Assembly: GCF_041433555.1 (NCBI RefSeq)
Contig: NZ_JAPWBR010000007.1
Coordinates: forward strand, 1-64,000
Length of the DNA: 64,000 nucleotides
Direction: 5' to 3'
Origin: Granulicatella sp041433555
GTDB lineage: Bacteria; Bacillota; Bacilli; Lactobacillales; Aerococcaceae
A program made the translations under genes and the position numbers. The notes below the pieces were generated by a model. The model did not search any database. It had not been told where the DNA came from and worked only from the letters and a program-made list of their open reading frames with translations. Below are positions 1 through 8,959 of this stretch, one piece after another (positions within the stretch are counted from its first letter, which is position 1; every line of letters starts with the position of its first letter).

Positions 1-1
1 T

Positions 2-3000
2 GTTCAATTAGACGGCTCTTTAGTGAGTGAATCTATTGTTGGCGGCTATATTGAGTTTACTTATCCTACAGAATATATCGAGAAATTTACAGTTGCGACT
101 GGTGGACCAGTGATGAGCGTAGATAATTCGACACCAGGTCTATTAAAAGTATACTTGTCAGACATTACGCAAACAACCACAGCAAGTTTTCCTTTTACAT
201 TTAAATTTAAGGACCGTGTAACTCCAGAAGGTTATACATTCTCTCCGAAAATCGTGTTAAAAGATAGTACTGGAAACACATTAAAGGAAGTAACGGATTC
301 ATTAATTTATAAAGTAAAAGTCGATAAACAGTCATTGTTTAAATATAACGGCACAAATACTACACAAGCGTATACTATTAATAACCGTGAAATTTATGGT
401 GGGAAGGCAACGGGGGAAGCAATTACAAAAGCCTCAGATGTTACTTTCCAATTTAGTTTATCAACGAACACTTTAGGTGGTGGACAAACTCAAAACTGGG
501 GAAATGGAAAAGCACAGACACGTGCTGCAAAAACAATTACAATTACCGACACATTACCAACATATGAAAAAGCTGACGGGACTACAGGAACAGCTGTCTT
601 TGATCCTGCAAAAAATCCAGGATGGACATTAAATGCAGATGGTACTGTTAGTAAAACCATTACTGGTAGCGACACTCTAAATGACACAAATAGTGAAGCG
701 GAACTTGCTTTACGCGAGGAGAGACTTGTTTTAAGTTTTCCAAATGCTAAAACAAAAACGAACATCGTTAATAACGCAAAAACAGAATTGACGTTTATTC
801 AACACGGAGAATCAGAACCAAAATTAACAGTTAGCGATGATATTCAATTTAAACTCATTGGACAATTGATTAGTGATTCTTCTTTCCGTAAATCTAATAA
901 CGATAAACAAACTTTAAACGTTGATGCTGGTGCTCCAGATACATCTGTAGCGACATGGATTCTTGGGTTTACGAATACTTCTCCAAGTACAATTTCTAAA
1001 TTAACATTAGTTGATGAAGACTTAGATGAAAGAATGTATTTCTACTCAGTCGGTTCTCCTGTTTCCAATGCACCATTTGATATGGATGTATATGGGGTAA
1101 AAGCAGATGGTACCGAAGTGAAATTAGGAAGTATTGCTAAAGGTAGTAAACAAATTGTGATTGTAGACGAAGATGCCTATAATAAAGTCACAAATCAAGC
1201 AAAACAAATTTATGCAGGAACTTTAAAGAAAGATGCCTATCAAAAAGTAAATCGTACTTATGACAGTATAAAAATAAAGCTTCAAGATGGGAAAGTTCTT
1301 CAAGCAGGAGAAATTACATCTACATTTATCCAAACGAAATTATTAAATCCATTTGACGAGACTGAACGTAAAGAACCTGTTAGATACAATAATAGTATGC
1401 ATGCAGAAGGTTTAGTGGATGGCTATGGGGAAGACGGAAAATTCTCTACAAACAAGAGTGAATCATACGAAGATGTAAAAGTGAAAGAAGAAGAAATTCG
1501 TATTTCTAAGATTACTCGTTCAAATCCTACAGGTGATTTAGGAGAAGTTGTTGAATATAGTGTTACTGCTGATTTTAGTAACTTATCAGTCAACCGTCGT
1601 GTAAATGGAGCTCAAGTGATTGATGTCTTACCTGAGGGAATCACTTATGAAGGGTACTATATTGATAAAAAAGAGCATAGAAACATAGTGAAGGGTGAAC
1701 CAAGAGTCGTTGAAAATTACAATGGAAGCGGTCGCCAAGCAGTAATTTTTGAGTTGAAGGATCTCGATTTCTACAATGACAAAACGATTGGTCGTGACTT
1801 TACAGCAATTGTTTCAGCAACAATTACGAAAGAGGCAATGCCAACAGCCATTCAGAAAGCTGATGATTATAAGAAAAATACAGATAACCATGTATTTCTA
1901 GTTGCAAAAGAGTTTTCTCCTTTAGCAAGTAATGTAACGTCTCAAACAATGTTAGACAATGTGTTTAAGATTAAGACACCAGATGGAAAAGTTCCAGATA
2001 AAATTGTAGCAGCAAAATCTTCTACGATTGTAAACTTACCGACTGAAATTCGTTCTGAGAAATTTATTTCGACAAAAGATGGAAGTTGGACGCAAGAGTT
2101 AGTTCAACACAACTATGGTCAAGAGTATAAATATCAGTTACAAACGAAAAACTATAGTACGTATGATATTGAAACATTTACGTTGTATGATCGTCTTCCG
2201 TACGCAGAAGATCAAAATGGTTCTGGATTCACTCCGGTTCTCACAAAAGCTTTAAACGTTGAAAGTAAATATACCGTTTATTATCATACGTCAACAAGCT
2301 TGCCAAATTCTCCATATGATGCAACGCAGGCGAGTGGCTGGGTCACAGCAGATCAAATTGCTGATTTTACAAAAGTAACATCCATCAAGGTTGTATTGAA
2401 TAAAGGTGAAAAGATTGTTCCAGGAGAAGTTGTGAACTTCCTAGTGGATATGAAAACTCCGGAATATGCTGATGGCGCAACAGATACATTAACAGCAACG
2501 AATGTATTTTATACAAACCGTAATGCTGAAAATCCATCTGTTTTTGGTGAAACAAATACTGTCACAAATCAATTGCCACAATACATTCCAGTTGCCAAAA
2601 TTTGGAATGGGGAAAAAGATGCTTCTATTTCAAGTATTAAAGTAGAACTAAGCCGTGCAAGTAATCCGGATGTTGTTCTTGCAACAATGGTCTTAAATGA
2701 TGCCAACGAGTGGAAAGGTGTCTTTAAACTTACAATTGACGGTAAGGCACTTGACCCAACAGTAACTGATTATCAAGTGAAAGAAGTCATCGATGAAAAC
2801 TATGGTAAAGATTATGATACAGTCATTACTGGTGAAGCCACTCAAAAAGAAGGATTTACAATCACAAATACACGTAAAACTACAATGCATACTGTTAAAA
2901 AAGTATGGGAAGATAATGACAATAAACTTGGCTTACGTAAAGCGATTAAAGTTCAATTGAAACAAAATGGTGAAAACTATGGTGAAGCCATTGAATTGTC

Positions 3001-3733
3001 AGAGGCGAATGATTGGACATACACATTCAAAGAATTGCCTGAGTCTAATAATAGTGTCGCTTATAAGTATACAGTTGAAGAAGTGGATATTCCAGAAGGA
3101 TATACGCATGAAGTGACAACAGAAGGGACAAACTCTGTGATTACAAACCGTATTCTTTCAGGAGTTAAACAAGACCTAACATTCAAGAAAAAATTAGAAG
3201 GTCGTGAATTAGTTGAAGGAGAATTCACATTTAATCTATTAGATGAAAATGGAAATGTTATTCAAACGGCCAAGAATGCTGCTGATGGAAGCATTACCTT
3301 TAAAGATGTGGCATTCGACAAGGCTGGAACTTACAATTATTCAGTAGTAGAGGTTAGTGGTGATGATGCGCAAATCACTTACGATAAGAGCGTTAAAAAG
3401 GTATCAATTGAAGTGAAACAAGAAGATAAAGCGTATGTTGCTACTGTAACATATGATGCAGATACAACGTTTAAAAACAAGTATACGGCACCAGCTGTTC
3501 CAACTCCTGAACCATCAAAACCACAAAAAGATTTACCAAACACAGGTACATCACCACAACCATCAAAACCACAAAAAGATTTACCAAACACAGGTACATC
3601 ACCACAACCATCAAAACCACAAAAAGATTTACCAAACACAGGTACATCACCACTTGTGAGTACAATGCTTATGGCAACTGTTCTTGTAATGATTGCTTTA
3701 GGATTTGTTTATACAAGCAAGAAAGAAAATTAA
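2..3733 (+). CDS. LPXTG cell-wall-anchored adhesin with CnaB-type domains (5' end outside window)
   Basis: The frame is open back to the window edge with no start or ribosome site, so the N-terminus and signal peptide lie outside; the GTG at 23 is probably internal. The protein is a sortase-anchored surface adhesin. A long beta-rich region resembles adhesin/isopeptide folds. From about nt 2590 come two CnaB-like modules (KIWNGEKD and KKVWEDND openings, each ending near ITNTR or VITNR). At about nt 3165-3480 lies a pilin-type isopeptide domain (LTFKKKLEGREL, TYNYSVVEV). A Pro/Lys-rich repeat carrying three LPNTG motifs follows, then one membrane helix and a short SKKEN tail. CnaB domains are known to form Lys-Asn cross-links. 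The ligand cannot be read from sequence. Confidence 0.9.
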   Translation, partial: VQLDGSLVSESIVGGYIEFTYPTEYIEKFTVATGGPVMSVDNSTPGLLKVYLSDITQTTTASFPFTFKFKDRVTPEGYTFSPKIVLKDSTGNTLKEVTDSLIYKVKVDKQSLFKYNGTNTTQAYTINNREIYGGKATGEAITKASDVTFQFSLSTNTLGGGQTQNWGNGKAQTRAAKTITITDTLPTYEKADGTTGTAVFDPAKNPGWTLNADGTVSKTITGSDTLNDTNSEAELALREERLVLSFPNAKTKTNIVNNAKTELTFIQHGESEPKLTVSDDIQFKLIGQLISDSSFRKSNNDKQTLNVDAGAPDTSVATWILGFTNTSPSTISKLTLVDEDLDERMYFYSVGSPVSNAPFDMDVYGVKADGTEVKLGSIAKGSKQIVIVDEDAYNKVTNQAKQIYAGTLKKDAYQKVNRTYDSIKIKLQDGKVLQAGEITSTFIQTKLLNPFDETERKEPVRYNNSMHAEGLVDGYGEDGKFSTNKSESYEDVKVKEEEIRISKITRSNPTGDLGEVVEYSVTADFSNLSVNRRVNGAQVIDVLPEGITYEGYYIDKKEHRNIVKGEPRVVENYNGSGRQAVIFELKDLDFYNDKTIGRDFTAIVSATITKEAMPTAIQKADDYKKNTDNHVFLVAKEFSPLASNVTSQTMLDNVFKIKTPDGKVPDKIVAAKSSTIVNLPTEIRSEKFISTKDGSWTQELVQHNYGQEYKYQLQTKNYSTYDIETFTLYDRLPYAEDQNGSGFTPVLTKALNVESKYTVYYHTSTSLPNSPYDATQASGWVTADQIADFTKVTSIKVVLNKGEKIVPGEVVNFLVDMKTPEYADGATDTLTATNVFYTNRNAENPSVFGETNTVTNQLPQYIPVAKIWNGEKDASISSIKVELSRASNPDVVLATMVLNDANEWKGVFKLTIDGKALDPTVTDYQVKEVIDENYGKDYDTVITGEATQKEGFTITNTRKTTMHTVKKVWEDNDNKLGLRKAIKVQLKQNGENYGEAIELSEANDWTYTFKELPESNNSVAYKYTVEEVDIPEGYTHEVTTEGTNSVITNRILSGVKQDLTFKKKLEGRELVEGEFTFNLLDENGNVIQTAKNAADGSITFKDVAFDKAGTYNYSVVEVSGDDAQITYDKSVKKVSIEVKQEDKAYVATVTYDADTTFKNKYTAPAVPTPEPSKPQKDLPNTGTSPQPSKPQKDLPNTGTSPQPSKPQKDLPNTGTSPLVSTMLMATVLVMIALGFVYTSKKEN
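3512..3655 (+). repeat. Three tandem 48-bp repeats, each encoding an LPNTG sorting motif
   Basis: Copies start at 3512, 3560 and 3608. The first two are identical and the third differs only in its last codon. Each encodes PSKPQKDLPNTGTSPQ (the third ends in L). Only the last LPNTG directly precedes the hydrophobic anchor. The near-zero divergence implies recent slippage or duplication and likely length variation between strains. Confidence 0.97.
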
Positions 3734-3748
3734 TCATTTAATTTTGAA

Positions 3749-3787
3749 AACATCGATTAGTCATAAGACTAGTCGATGTTTTTATTT
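3749..3787 (+). terminator. Intrinsic terminator of the adhesin gene
   Basis: A 14-bp stem (AACATCGATTAGTC pairing with GACTAGTCGATGTT, one G-U) with loop ATAA is followed by TTTATTT, 15 bases after the adhesin stop codon. Confidence 0.9.
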
Positions 3788-3834
3788 CGCTGTTGAAAGC
3801 CTTTTGATTTTTTGAAAAAAATTCTTTAAATGAA

Positions 3835-3863
3835 TTGACTTTAGCACGTTTCAAGAATACAAT
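3835..3863 (+). promoter_or_regulatory. Promoter of rny
   Basis: TTGACT (3835-3840), 17-bp spacer, TACAAT (3858-3863). This is one of the best matches to a housekeeping sigma promoter in the window and lies about 90 bp before rny. Confidence 0.8.
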
Positions 3864-3873
3864 AATATTATGT

Positions 3874-3890
3874 GTTAAATCACATTTAAC
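3874..3890. promoter_or_regulatory. Inverted repeat just downstream of the rny -10, possible operator
   Basis: GTTAAAT-CAC-ATTTAAC, 7-bp perfect arms, begins 10 bases after the -10 and so would overlap the expected transcription start. The position suits a repressor site. AT-rich chance symmetry is the alternative. Confidence 0.35.
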
Positions 3891-3951
3891 CATATAAATT
3901 ATCAATGCAATTTATTTTGATTAAAAATTAAATAGAGACGGAGGTGACTCA

Positions 3952-5514
3952 ATGGACTCAGTAGTAGTAGGTGGCCTCGCGATCTTAGCTTTAATAATTG
4001 GAATTGTTGCTGGATATATTGGTTTCAAATCAAATTACGAGAAAAAGTTAGTAGCAGCTCGCGAATCGGCTGAAATGATTATCAAAGATGCAGAAAAAGA
4101 TGCTGACCGTTTAAAAAAGGAAGTATTATTAGAAGCAAAAGAAGAAAATCATAAATATCGTGCTGAAGTTGAAAATGAGTTAAAAGAAAGACGAAATGAA
4201 GTACTTCTTCAAGAAAAGAGAATGATTCAACGTGAAAAGAATTTAGATCGTAAGGATGAAATTCTAGAAAAACGTGAACAATCAATTGAAGTGAAGGAAA
4301 CAAAGATCCAAGAAAAACTTGAGAGAGTAACAGAAAAAGAAAATCAAGCTGAAGCTCTCGTTGCTAAGCAACAAGAAGAATTGGAACGTATTTCTACAAT
4401 CAGTAAAGAAGAAGCACAAGAAATTATCATGAAGGACATGACTGAACAATTAAGTAAGGAACGCGCCATCATGATTAAAGAGTCTGAGCAGCTTGCAAAA
4501 GATGAAGCAGATAAAAATGCTAAAAATATTATTCTTCAAGCGATTCAACGTTCTGCAGCAGACTTAGTTTCAGAGAACACAGTAACGGTTATGACGTTAC
4601 CAAGTGATGAAATGAAAGGTCGTATTATCGGACGTGAGGGACGTAACATTCGTACCCTTGAATCATTAACAGGAATTGATGTGATTATCGATGAAACACC
4701 AGAAGCGGTGGTATTAAGTGGTTTTGACCCAATTCGTCGTGAAATCGCGAAAATGACGCTTGAAAAATTAATTTCAGACGGTCGTATTCATCCTGCACGT
4801 ATTGAAGAAATGGTTGAAAAATCTCGTAAAGAAATGGATGAGCGTATTCGTACAATCGGTGAACAAGCAACGTTCGAAGTTGGAATTCACTCATTACATC
4901 CTGATTTGATTAAGATTTTAGGTCGTTTATACTTTAGAGCTAGTTACGGTCAAAACGTATTGAACCACAGTATCGAAGTAGCTAAACTTGCTGGTGTAAT
5001 GGCTGGTGAGTTAGGTGAAGATGTGAACCTTGCAAAACGTGCTGGTTTACTTCACGATATCGGTAAAGCACTCGATCATGAGATTGAAGGTTCTCACGTT
5101 GAAATCGGAGCAGAAATCGCTCAGAAATATAAAGAGAATAAGATTGTTGTTAATGCGATTGCCTCTCACCACGGTGATGTAGAAGCAACTTCAACAATCG
5201 CGGTACTTGTTGCAGCAGCCGATGCCTTATCAGCAGCTCGCCCAGGTGCTAGACGTGAATCAATCGAAAACTATATTCGTCGATTAGAAAGATTAGAAGC
5301 CATTGCAACAGAACACGAAGGTGTTGAACGAAGCTTTGCGATTCAAGCTGGACGTGAAGTTCGTGTAATGGTACAACCTGACAAGATTAGTGATGAAAAA
5401 GCGATTATTTTAGCGCATGACATCAAAAATCAAATTGAGGAAGAACTCCAATATCCAGGACATATTAAAGTTACAGTTATTCGTGAGACAAGAGCAGTCG
5501 AATATGCTAAGTAA
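3952..5514 (+). CDS. rny: Ribonuclease Y
   Basis: RNase Y is a membrane-anchored endoribonuclease that starts decay of many mRNAs in Bacillota. At 520 aa it has the family length. It has one N-terminal membrane segment (residues 1-25), a long charged coiled coil to about residue 205, a KH RNA-binding domain (GRIIGREGRNIRTLE, about 223-237) and an HD hydrolase domain with the metal motif HDIGKALDHE. The ATG follows a strong GGAGGTGA site by five bases. It has its own promoter and two hairpins downstream, so it looks monocistronic. RecA and CinA, which often precede rny, are not beside it here. Confidence 0.97.
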   Translation: MDSVVVGGLAILALIIGIVAGYIGFKSNYEKKLVAARESAEMIIKDAEKDADRLKKEVLLEAKEENHKYRAEVENELKERRNEVLLQEKRMIQREKNLDRKDEILEKREQSIEVKETKIQEKLERVTEKENQAEALVAKQQEELERISTISKEEAQEIIMKDMTEQLSKERAIMIKESEQLAKDEADKNAKNIILQAIQRSAADLVSENTVTVMTLPSDEMKGRIIGREGRNIRTLESLTGIDVIIDETPEAVVLSGFDPIRREIAKMTLEKLISDGRIHPARIEEMVEKSRKEMDERIRTIGEQATFEVGIHSLHPDLIKILGRLYFRASYGQNVLNHSIEVAKLAGVMAGELGEDVNLAKRAGLLHDIGKALDHEIEGSHVEIGAEIAQKYKENKIVVNAIASHHGDVEATSTIAVLVAAADALSAARPGARRESIENYIRRLERLEAIATEHEGVERSFAIQAGREVRVMVQPDKISDEKAIILAHDIKNQIEEELQYPGHIKVTVIRETRAVEYAK

Positions 5515-5560
5515 TCATTGATTGACTTTGACTCTACTGAAAGAGTAGATGTAAAACTGG

Positions 5561-5595
5561 AAACCCCATGACTAGCTGTCATGGGGTTTTATTTT
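5561..5595 (+). terminator. Intrinsic terminator of rny
   Basis: AAACCCCATGAC pairs with GTCATGGGGTTT around loop TAGCT, followed by TTATTTTACTTTTT. Confidence 0.9.
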
Positions 5596-5611
5596 ACTTT
5601 TTATAGATATA

Positions 5612-5644
5612 AACAAGGCATTCTCTAGTAGAGAATGCCTTGTT
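5612..5644 (-). terminator. Terminator of the recU-pbp1A operon, probably bidirectional
   Basis: A perfect 15-bp stem (AACAAGGCATTCTCT / AGAGAATGCCTTGTT) with a 3-base loop lies between the convergent rny and pbp1A genes. On the minus strand the tail (TTATATC) is weak. Confidence 0.75.
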
Positions 5645-5652
5645 TGTTTGAA

Positions 5653-8145
5653 CTATTGATTACGAACTTCTTGAGTCGTTTGTTCATTGTTATTGTTGCT
5701 ATTATTGTTGTTTTGCTGACGATTATTTTGTTGCTGGTTTTGCTGAGTCGTACGTTCCTCAGCTGTTGTTGGTTGTTCTAGTTGGAACTCGTTTGTAATC
5801 GGGTCAGAACTATCTTTACCAACAGTTACAACTAGAGTTACCGATACGCTAGGACCGCTGACGTTTTGGAATGTCACTTTATTTGTTGATACAGTTTGTG
5901 TTTGTCCGTTTACAGTGACTTTGTATTGTGGCTTGTCTTTGGAGTTTGTTTGATAATTATCCCACGTTACAGTCAGCGTCTTTTTACTCTTATCGTAAGT
6001 AGCTTTCATACCAGTTGGCCCTTCAATCTTCGTTCCATAGTTCTTAGATTGTTGAGTAGGGACGTGACCTTTAACAAATAACTCAGTTGCAATCATGTTC
6101 GCTGGAGTTCTTGGTCCAGGTAAGCTTAATGGATCTGAACCGATTTCGATTTGTTGTTTTACAACGCTGTCTGGTTGTACCCAATCTTCTCCGCTAGAAG
6201 ATTCAGCCATATATTTCATTAAGTAATAGTAAATCAGTCTTGAGTATTCTTGTTCAGTAGTATCTACGCCACCGCCTTGTTCATAGGGGTTATCATAACC
6301 AGTCCATGCAGAAATGGTATAGTCGGTAGAGTATCCAATAAACCATGAGTCAGGAATGATATCTTCATAATCACTAGCTCCCATTGCACGTTTTTGTTCA
6401 ACTGTGTAGTTCGATGAACCAGTTTTGGCAGCTGTAGGTAGTCCAGGAATAGCCGCTTGTGTTGCGAAACCATATTTGAAAGAGTCTTTTAGTACATCCG
6501 TAATCATATATGCTGTTGAATCTTTCATCGCTTGTTTTTGTTCAGGTTTAAATTCAGTCACTTGACCATCACGAGTTGTGACTTTTCTTACCGTATATGG
6601 TTTTGAATATGTACCATAATTACCAAATGTGGCATATGCTGCTGCCATCTTGATTGGAGAAATATCTGCACCAATCGAGTTGCTTTCTACTAAATAGTCT
6701 TGACCATCATTTTTAATTTGAATATCTAGATTGTTCAAGAATGACTTGATATTTGTTTCACCAACAGCTTTAAAGGTTTGTAAAGCTGTTGTATTTCTTG
6801 AGTAAACGAGGGCAGTACGTAATGTCATTGCACCTTTGTGACTGAAATCCCAGTTGTTTAATTCAACACCATTTGAATATGTTGTCCTTTGGTCCATGAT
6901 GGTTTGACCAGTTGAATAGTTGAGGTATTCGATGGCAGGACCGTAGTCGATGACTGGTTTAATCGTTGAACCAGTACTACGTGTATTGTCAGTTGCACGG
7001 TTATAACCAAGTAGAGTCGTTTGCTTACGACCACCGTTGACGGCGCGAACTGCACCAGTTTTTGTATCGAGCATAACAACGGCATTTTGAATTTTTTCAT
7101 TTACATATTGAATGTAATCATTTGTATTCACGATATCGTATAAACGTTGTTGTGCTTTAGAGTCGATAGTTGTTTCAATGGTAAGTCCATCGTTATAAGG
7201 GTCGAGGCCTGTTTTTTCTTGAACTTCTTTAAGAACCATTGTTACGAACGAATCGTAAACAAGTGCTTTATCATTACTGTTTACATTATTATCATGTGCG
7301 ATTAAACCATCAGTGACTGGAGTAGCAACTGCTTGGTCATATTGTTCTTTTGTAATCTTTCCATTTTCTTTCATGGAATAGAGTACTAAGTCACGTCGTT
7401 CTTTTGCTTGATCCGCATTGGCATATGGATCGTATGAGTTTGGTGCTTGTGGCAATCCGGCAAGTAGAGCTACTTGAGGTAAGCTTAATTCAGATAATTC
7501 TTTATTGAAGTAGTAGTGTGAAGCAGTACCAAATCCGTATACATTATTTGCCATGTACACTTTATTTAAGTAGTACGTCAGAATTTGTTCTTTAGAGTAA
7601 TTTCGCTCTAATTGAAGGGCTAGCATGATTTCTTGAATTTTACGTTTATAGGTTTGGTCTTCTTTTTTAGTAGAGAAGACCGCTAATTTCACTAACTGTT
7701 GAGTAATCGTACTACCACCTTGAGTGATTTGACCAGCTTTTGCGTTTCGTAGGAATGAACCAGCGATACGGATTGGGTCAATCCCCATATGAGAGTAGAA
7801 ACGTTTATCCTCGATTGAGGTGATGGCATCTTTTAGTAATTGAGGGACTTGTTCACTAGTGATAATATCTCGTTTTTCACCACCAAGTGAATAAATCAGT
7901 TCGCCATCTTTATCAAGGATTTTAGTTTCAGTAGCTCCTTCTAAATCACTAGCTTGAATGGTAGGAGCAGTCGCACCGTAGTAAGCGAAGATTGCAACGA
8001 TAGCAATAATAGCCACAGTCACAAAAGCAGCTATACCAATTAAAATTTTCTTCCACAATTTCTTTTTATTAGTAGAACTTGGGTGCTTCTTCCTTGAATT
8101 TCGATGCTGAGATGAACGACTTTGTTCAGTATTGTTTTCAGTCAT
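5653..8145 (-). CDS. pbp1A: Class A penicillin-binding protein (bifunctional PBP1A)
   Basis: It polymerises lipid II (GT51 domain) and cross-links peptidoglycan (transpeptidase domain) outside the membrane. Order: Ser/Lys-rich cytoplasmic tail, one membrane helix (about 34-57), GT51 with EDKRFYSHMGID (about 112) and QGGSTITQQ, then a transpeptidase with the three active-site motifs STIK (about 391), SRN (about 446) and KTGS (about 571). A fibronectin-III-like module follows and a Gln/Asn-rich tail ends the protein. The start ATG at 8145 follows AAAGGAGGTC; an upstream in-frame codon at 8172 would overlap recU. It follows recU by 13 bp, the classic recU-pbp pairing. 830 aa. Confidence 0.95.
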   Translation of the reverse strand: MTENNTEQSRSSQHRNSRKKHPSSTNKKKLWKKILIGIAAFVTVAIIAIVAIFAYYGATAPTIQASDLEGATETKILDKDGELIYSLGGEKRDIITSEQVPQLLKDAITSIEDKRFYSHMGIDPIRIAGSFLRNAKAGQITQGGSTITQQLVKLAVFSTKKEDQTYKRKIQEIMLALQLERNYSKEQILTYYLNKVYMANNVYGFGTASHYYFNKELSELSLPQVALLAGLPQAPNSYDPYANADQAKERRDLVLYSMKENGKITKEQYDQAVATPVTDGLIAHDNNVNSNDKALVYDSFVTMVLKEVQEKTGLDPYNDGLTIETTIDSKAQQRLYDIVNTNDYIQYVNEKIQNAVVMLDTKTGAVRAVNGGRKQTTLLGYNRATDNTRSTGSTIKPVIDYGPAIEYLNYSTGQTIMDQRTTYSNGVELNNWDFSHKGAMTLRTALVYSRNTTALQTFKAVGETNIKSFLNNLDIQIKNDGQDYLVESNSIGADISPIKMAAAYATFGNYGTYSKPYTVRKVTTRDGQVTEFKPEQKQAMKDSTAYMITDVLKDSFKYGFATQAAIPGLPTAAKTGSSNYTVEQKRAMGASDYEDIIPDSWFIGYSTDYTISAWTGYDNPYEQGGGVDTTEQEYSRLIYYYLMKYMAESSSGEDWVQPDSVVKQQIEIGSDPLSLPGPRTPANMIATELFVKGHVPTQQSKNYGTKIEGPTGMKATYDKSKKTLTVTWDNYQTNSKDKPQYKVTVNGQTQTVSTNKVTFQNVSGPSVSVTLVVTVGKDSSDPITNEFQLEQPTTAEERTTQQNQQQNNRQQNNNNSNNNNEQTTQEVRNQ

Positions 8146-8158
8146 AGATTGACCTCCT

Positions 8159-8743
8159 TTATAATAGAGCATCTACTGCGTCTAAATAATTTAGAGTCAT
8201 TTGCAGCGATAGCTCGATTGGTTGACCGTGTTCTTTGATATAGGTCAACGGAATAGATTGACGTTTCGTGCTTGAATCGTGAATGAATTGTTCAATCATT
8301 TTGGATTCAAGTAAGTAATATTCTTTCAAACTAGAAAAATAAAAAATAACAAAAGCGATACCGCCTTGTTCACAGCACTCTTTCATATGTTCTAGTTGAT
8401 GCGTATGAATATTTTTTAGTGGGAAAGAAGTTTTGTTCTTCGTTTCCTTTGCTTCAAAGTCGATGTATCTTCCTTTATACACACCGTTATAGTCGGTTGT
8501 AGACGCCTGACGAAAATAGGCTTCCGTAATCTGCGCTGCGCTTCTTGCAGGGTAGTTTACTTTAACGACTTGAATCGGTGTCGGTTTCTTGTGGATAACT
8601 GCTCGTTTTTGAAGGCGATAGAGTTCATTGGTTTGATTCAATATGTTCTCTAAACCCATACCGCGACTACTATAATTTGTTTGCATTGTTTGAGACCGAG
8701 TAGCTCGTGATAATTGTTTTTGACCTTTTGGATATTGAATCAT
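8159..8743 (-). CDS. recU: Holliday junction resolvase RecU
   Basis: RecU cuts four-way junctions during recombination and chromosome segregation in Bacillota. The 194-aa length fits the family. Visible features: the N-terminal SSRGMGLENILNQTN segment and the nuclease core YIDFEAKET with Asp, Glu and Lys catalytic candidates, followed by FPLKNIHTHQLEHM. The ATG is preceded by AGGAGGGATAAA. It is the first gene of a two-gene operon with pbp1A, a conserved arrangement linking chromosome and wall metabolism. Confidence 0.96.
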   Translation of the reverse strand: MIQYPKGQKQLSRATRSQTMQTNYSSRGMGLENILNQTNELYRLQKRAVIHKKPTPIQVVKVNYPARSAAQITEAYFRQASTTDYNGVYKGRYIDFEAKETKNKTSFPLKNIHTHQLEHMKECCEQGGIAFVIFYFSSLKEYYLLESKMIEQFIHDSSTKRQSIPLTYIKEHGQPIELSLQMTLNYLDAVDALL

Positions 8744-8764
8744 TTTATCCCTCCTATGGCGTCT

Positions 8765-8773
8765 ATTATAACA
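8765..8773 (-). promoter_or_regulatory. Extended -10 promoter of recU-pbp1A
   Basis: On the minus strand TGTTATAAT (TGn plus a consensus -10) lies 21 bp before the recU start. The -35 position (TTCTCA at 17 bp) is poor, as expected for an extended -10 promoter. Confidence 0.6.
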
Positions 8774-8871
8774 TTTTGGCCGAAAAATGAGAAAAACTAT
8801 TGCTTTTGTTACATTTTCTTAATCTCTATTCAAAATTCTTGTTAAATAACTGGCGTTTAAGTCAATTATGT

Positions 8872-8900
8872 TTTACAAAAGAGGAAGAGTATTGTAAAAT
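8872..8900 (+). promoter_or_regulatory. Promoter of tig
   Basis: TTTACA (8872-8877), 17-bp spacer, TAAAAT (8895-8900), 59 bp before the tig start codon. It is divergent from the recU promoter. Confidence 0.65.
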
Positions 8901-8959
8901 AAATGAGTATGTAAATCCATTCATCTTTAAGGTGAATAATGAATTTATGGAGGAATAAT

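Noticed and set aside
23..25. GTG at 23 as the true start of the adhesin
   Set aside because: The same frame is open to the window edge, there is no ribosome site, and the product would lack a signal peptide.
3453..3665. Overlapping repeat-rich open frames on both strands over the LPNTG repeats
   Set aside because: They are shadows created by the 48-bp repeat in other frames; the adhesin frame has the domains and the anchor.
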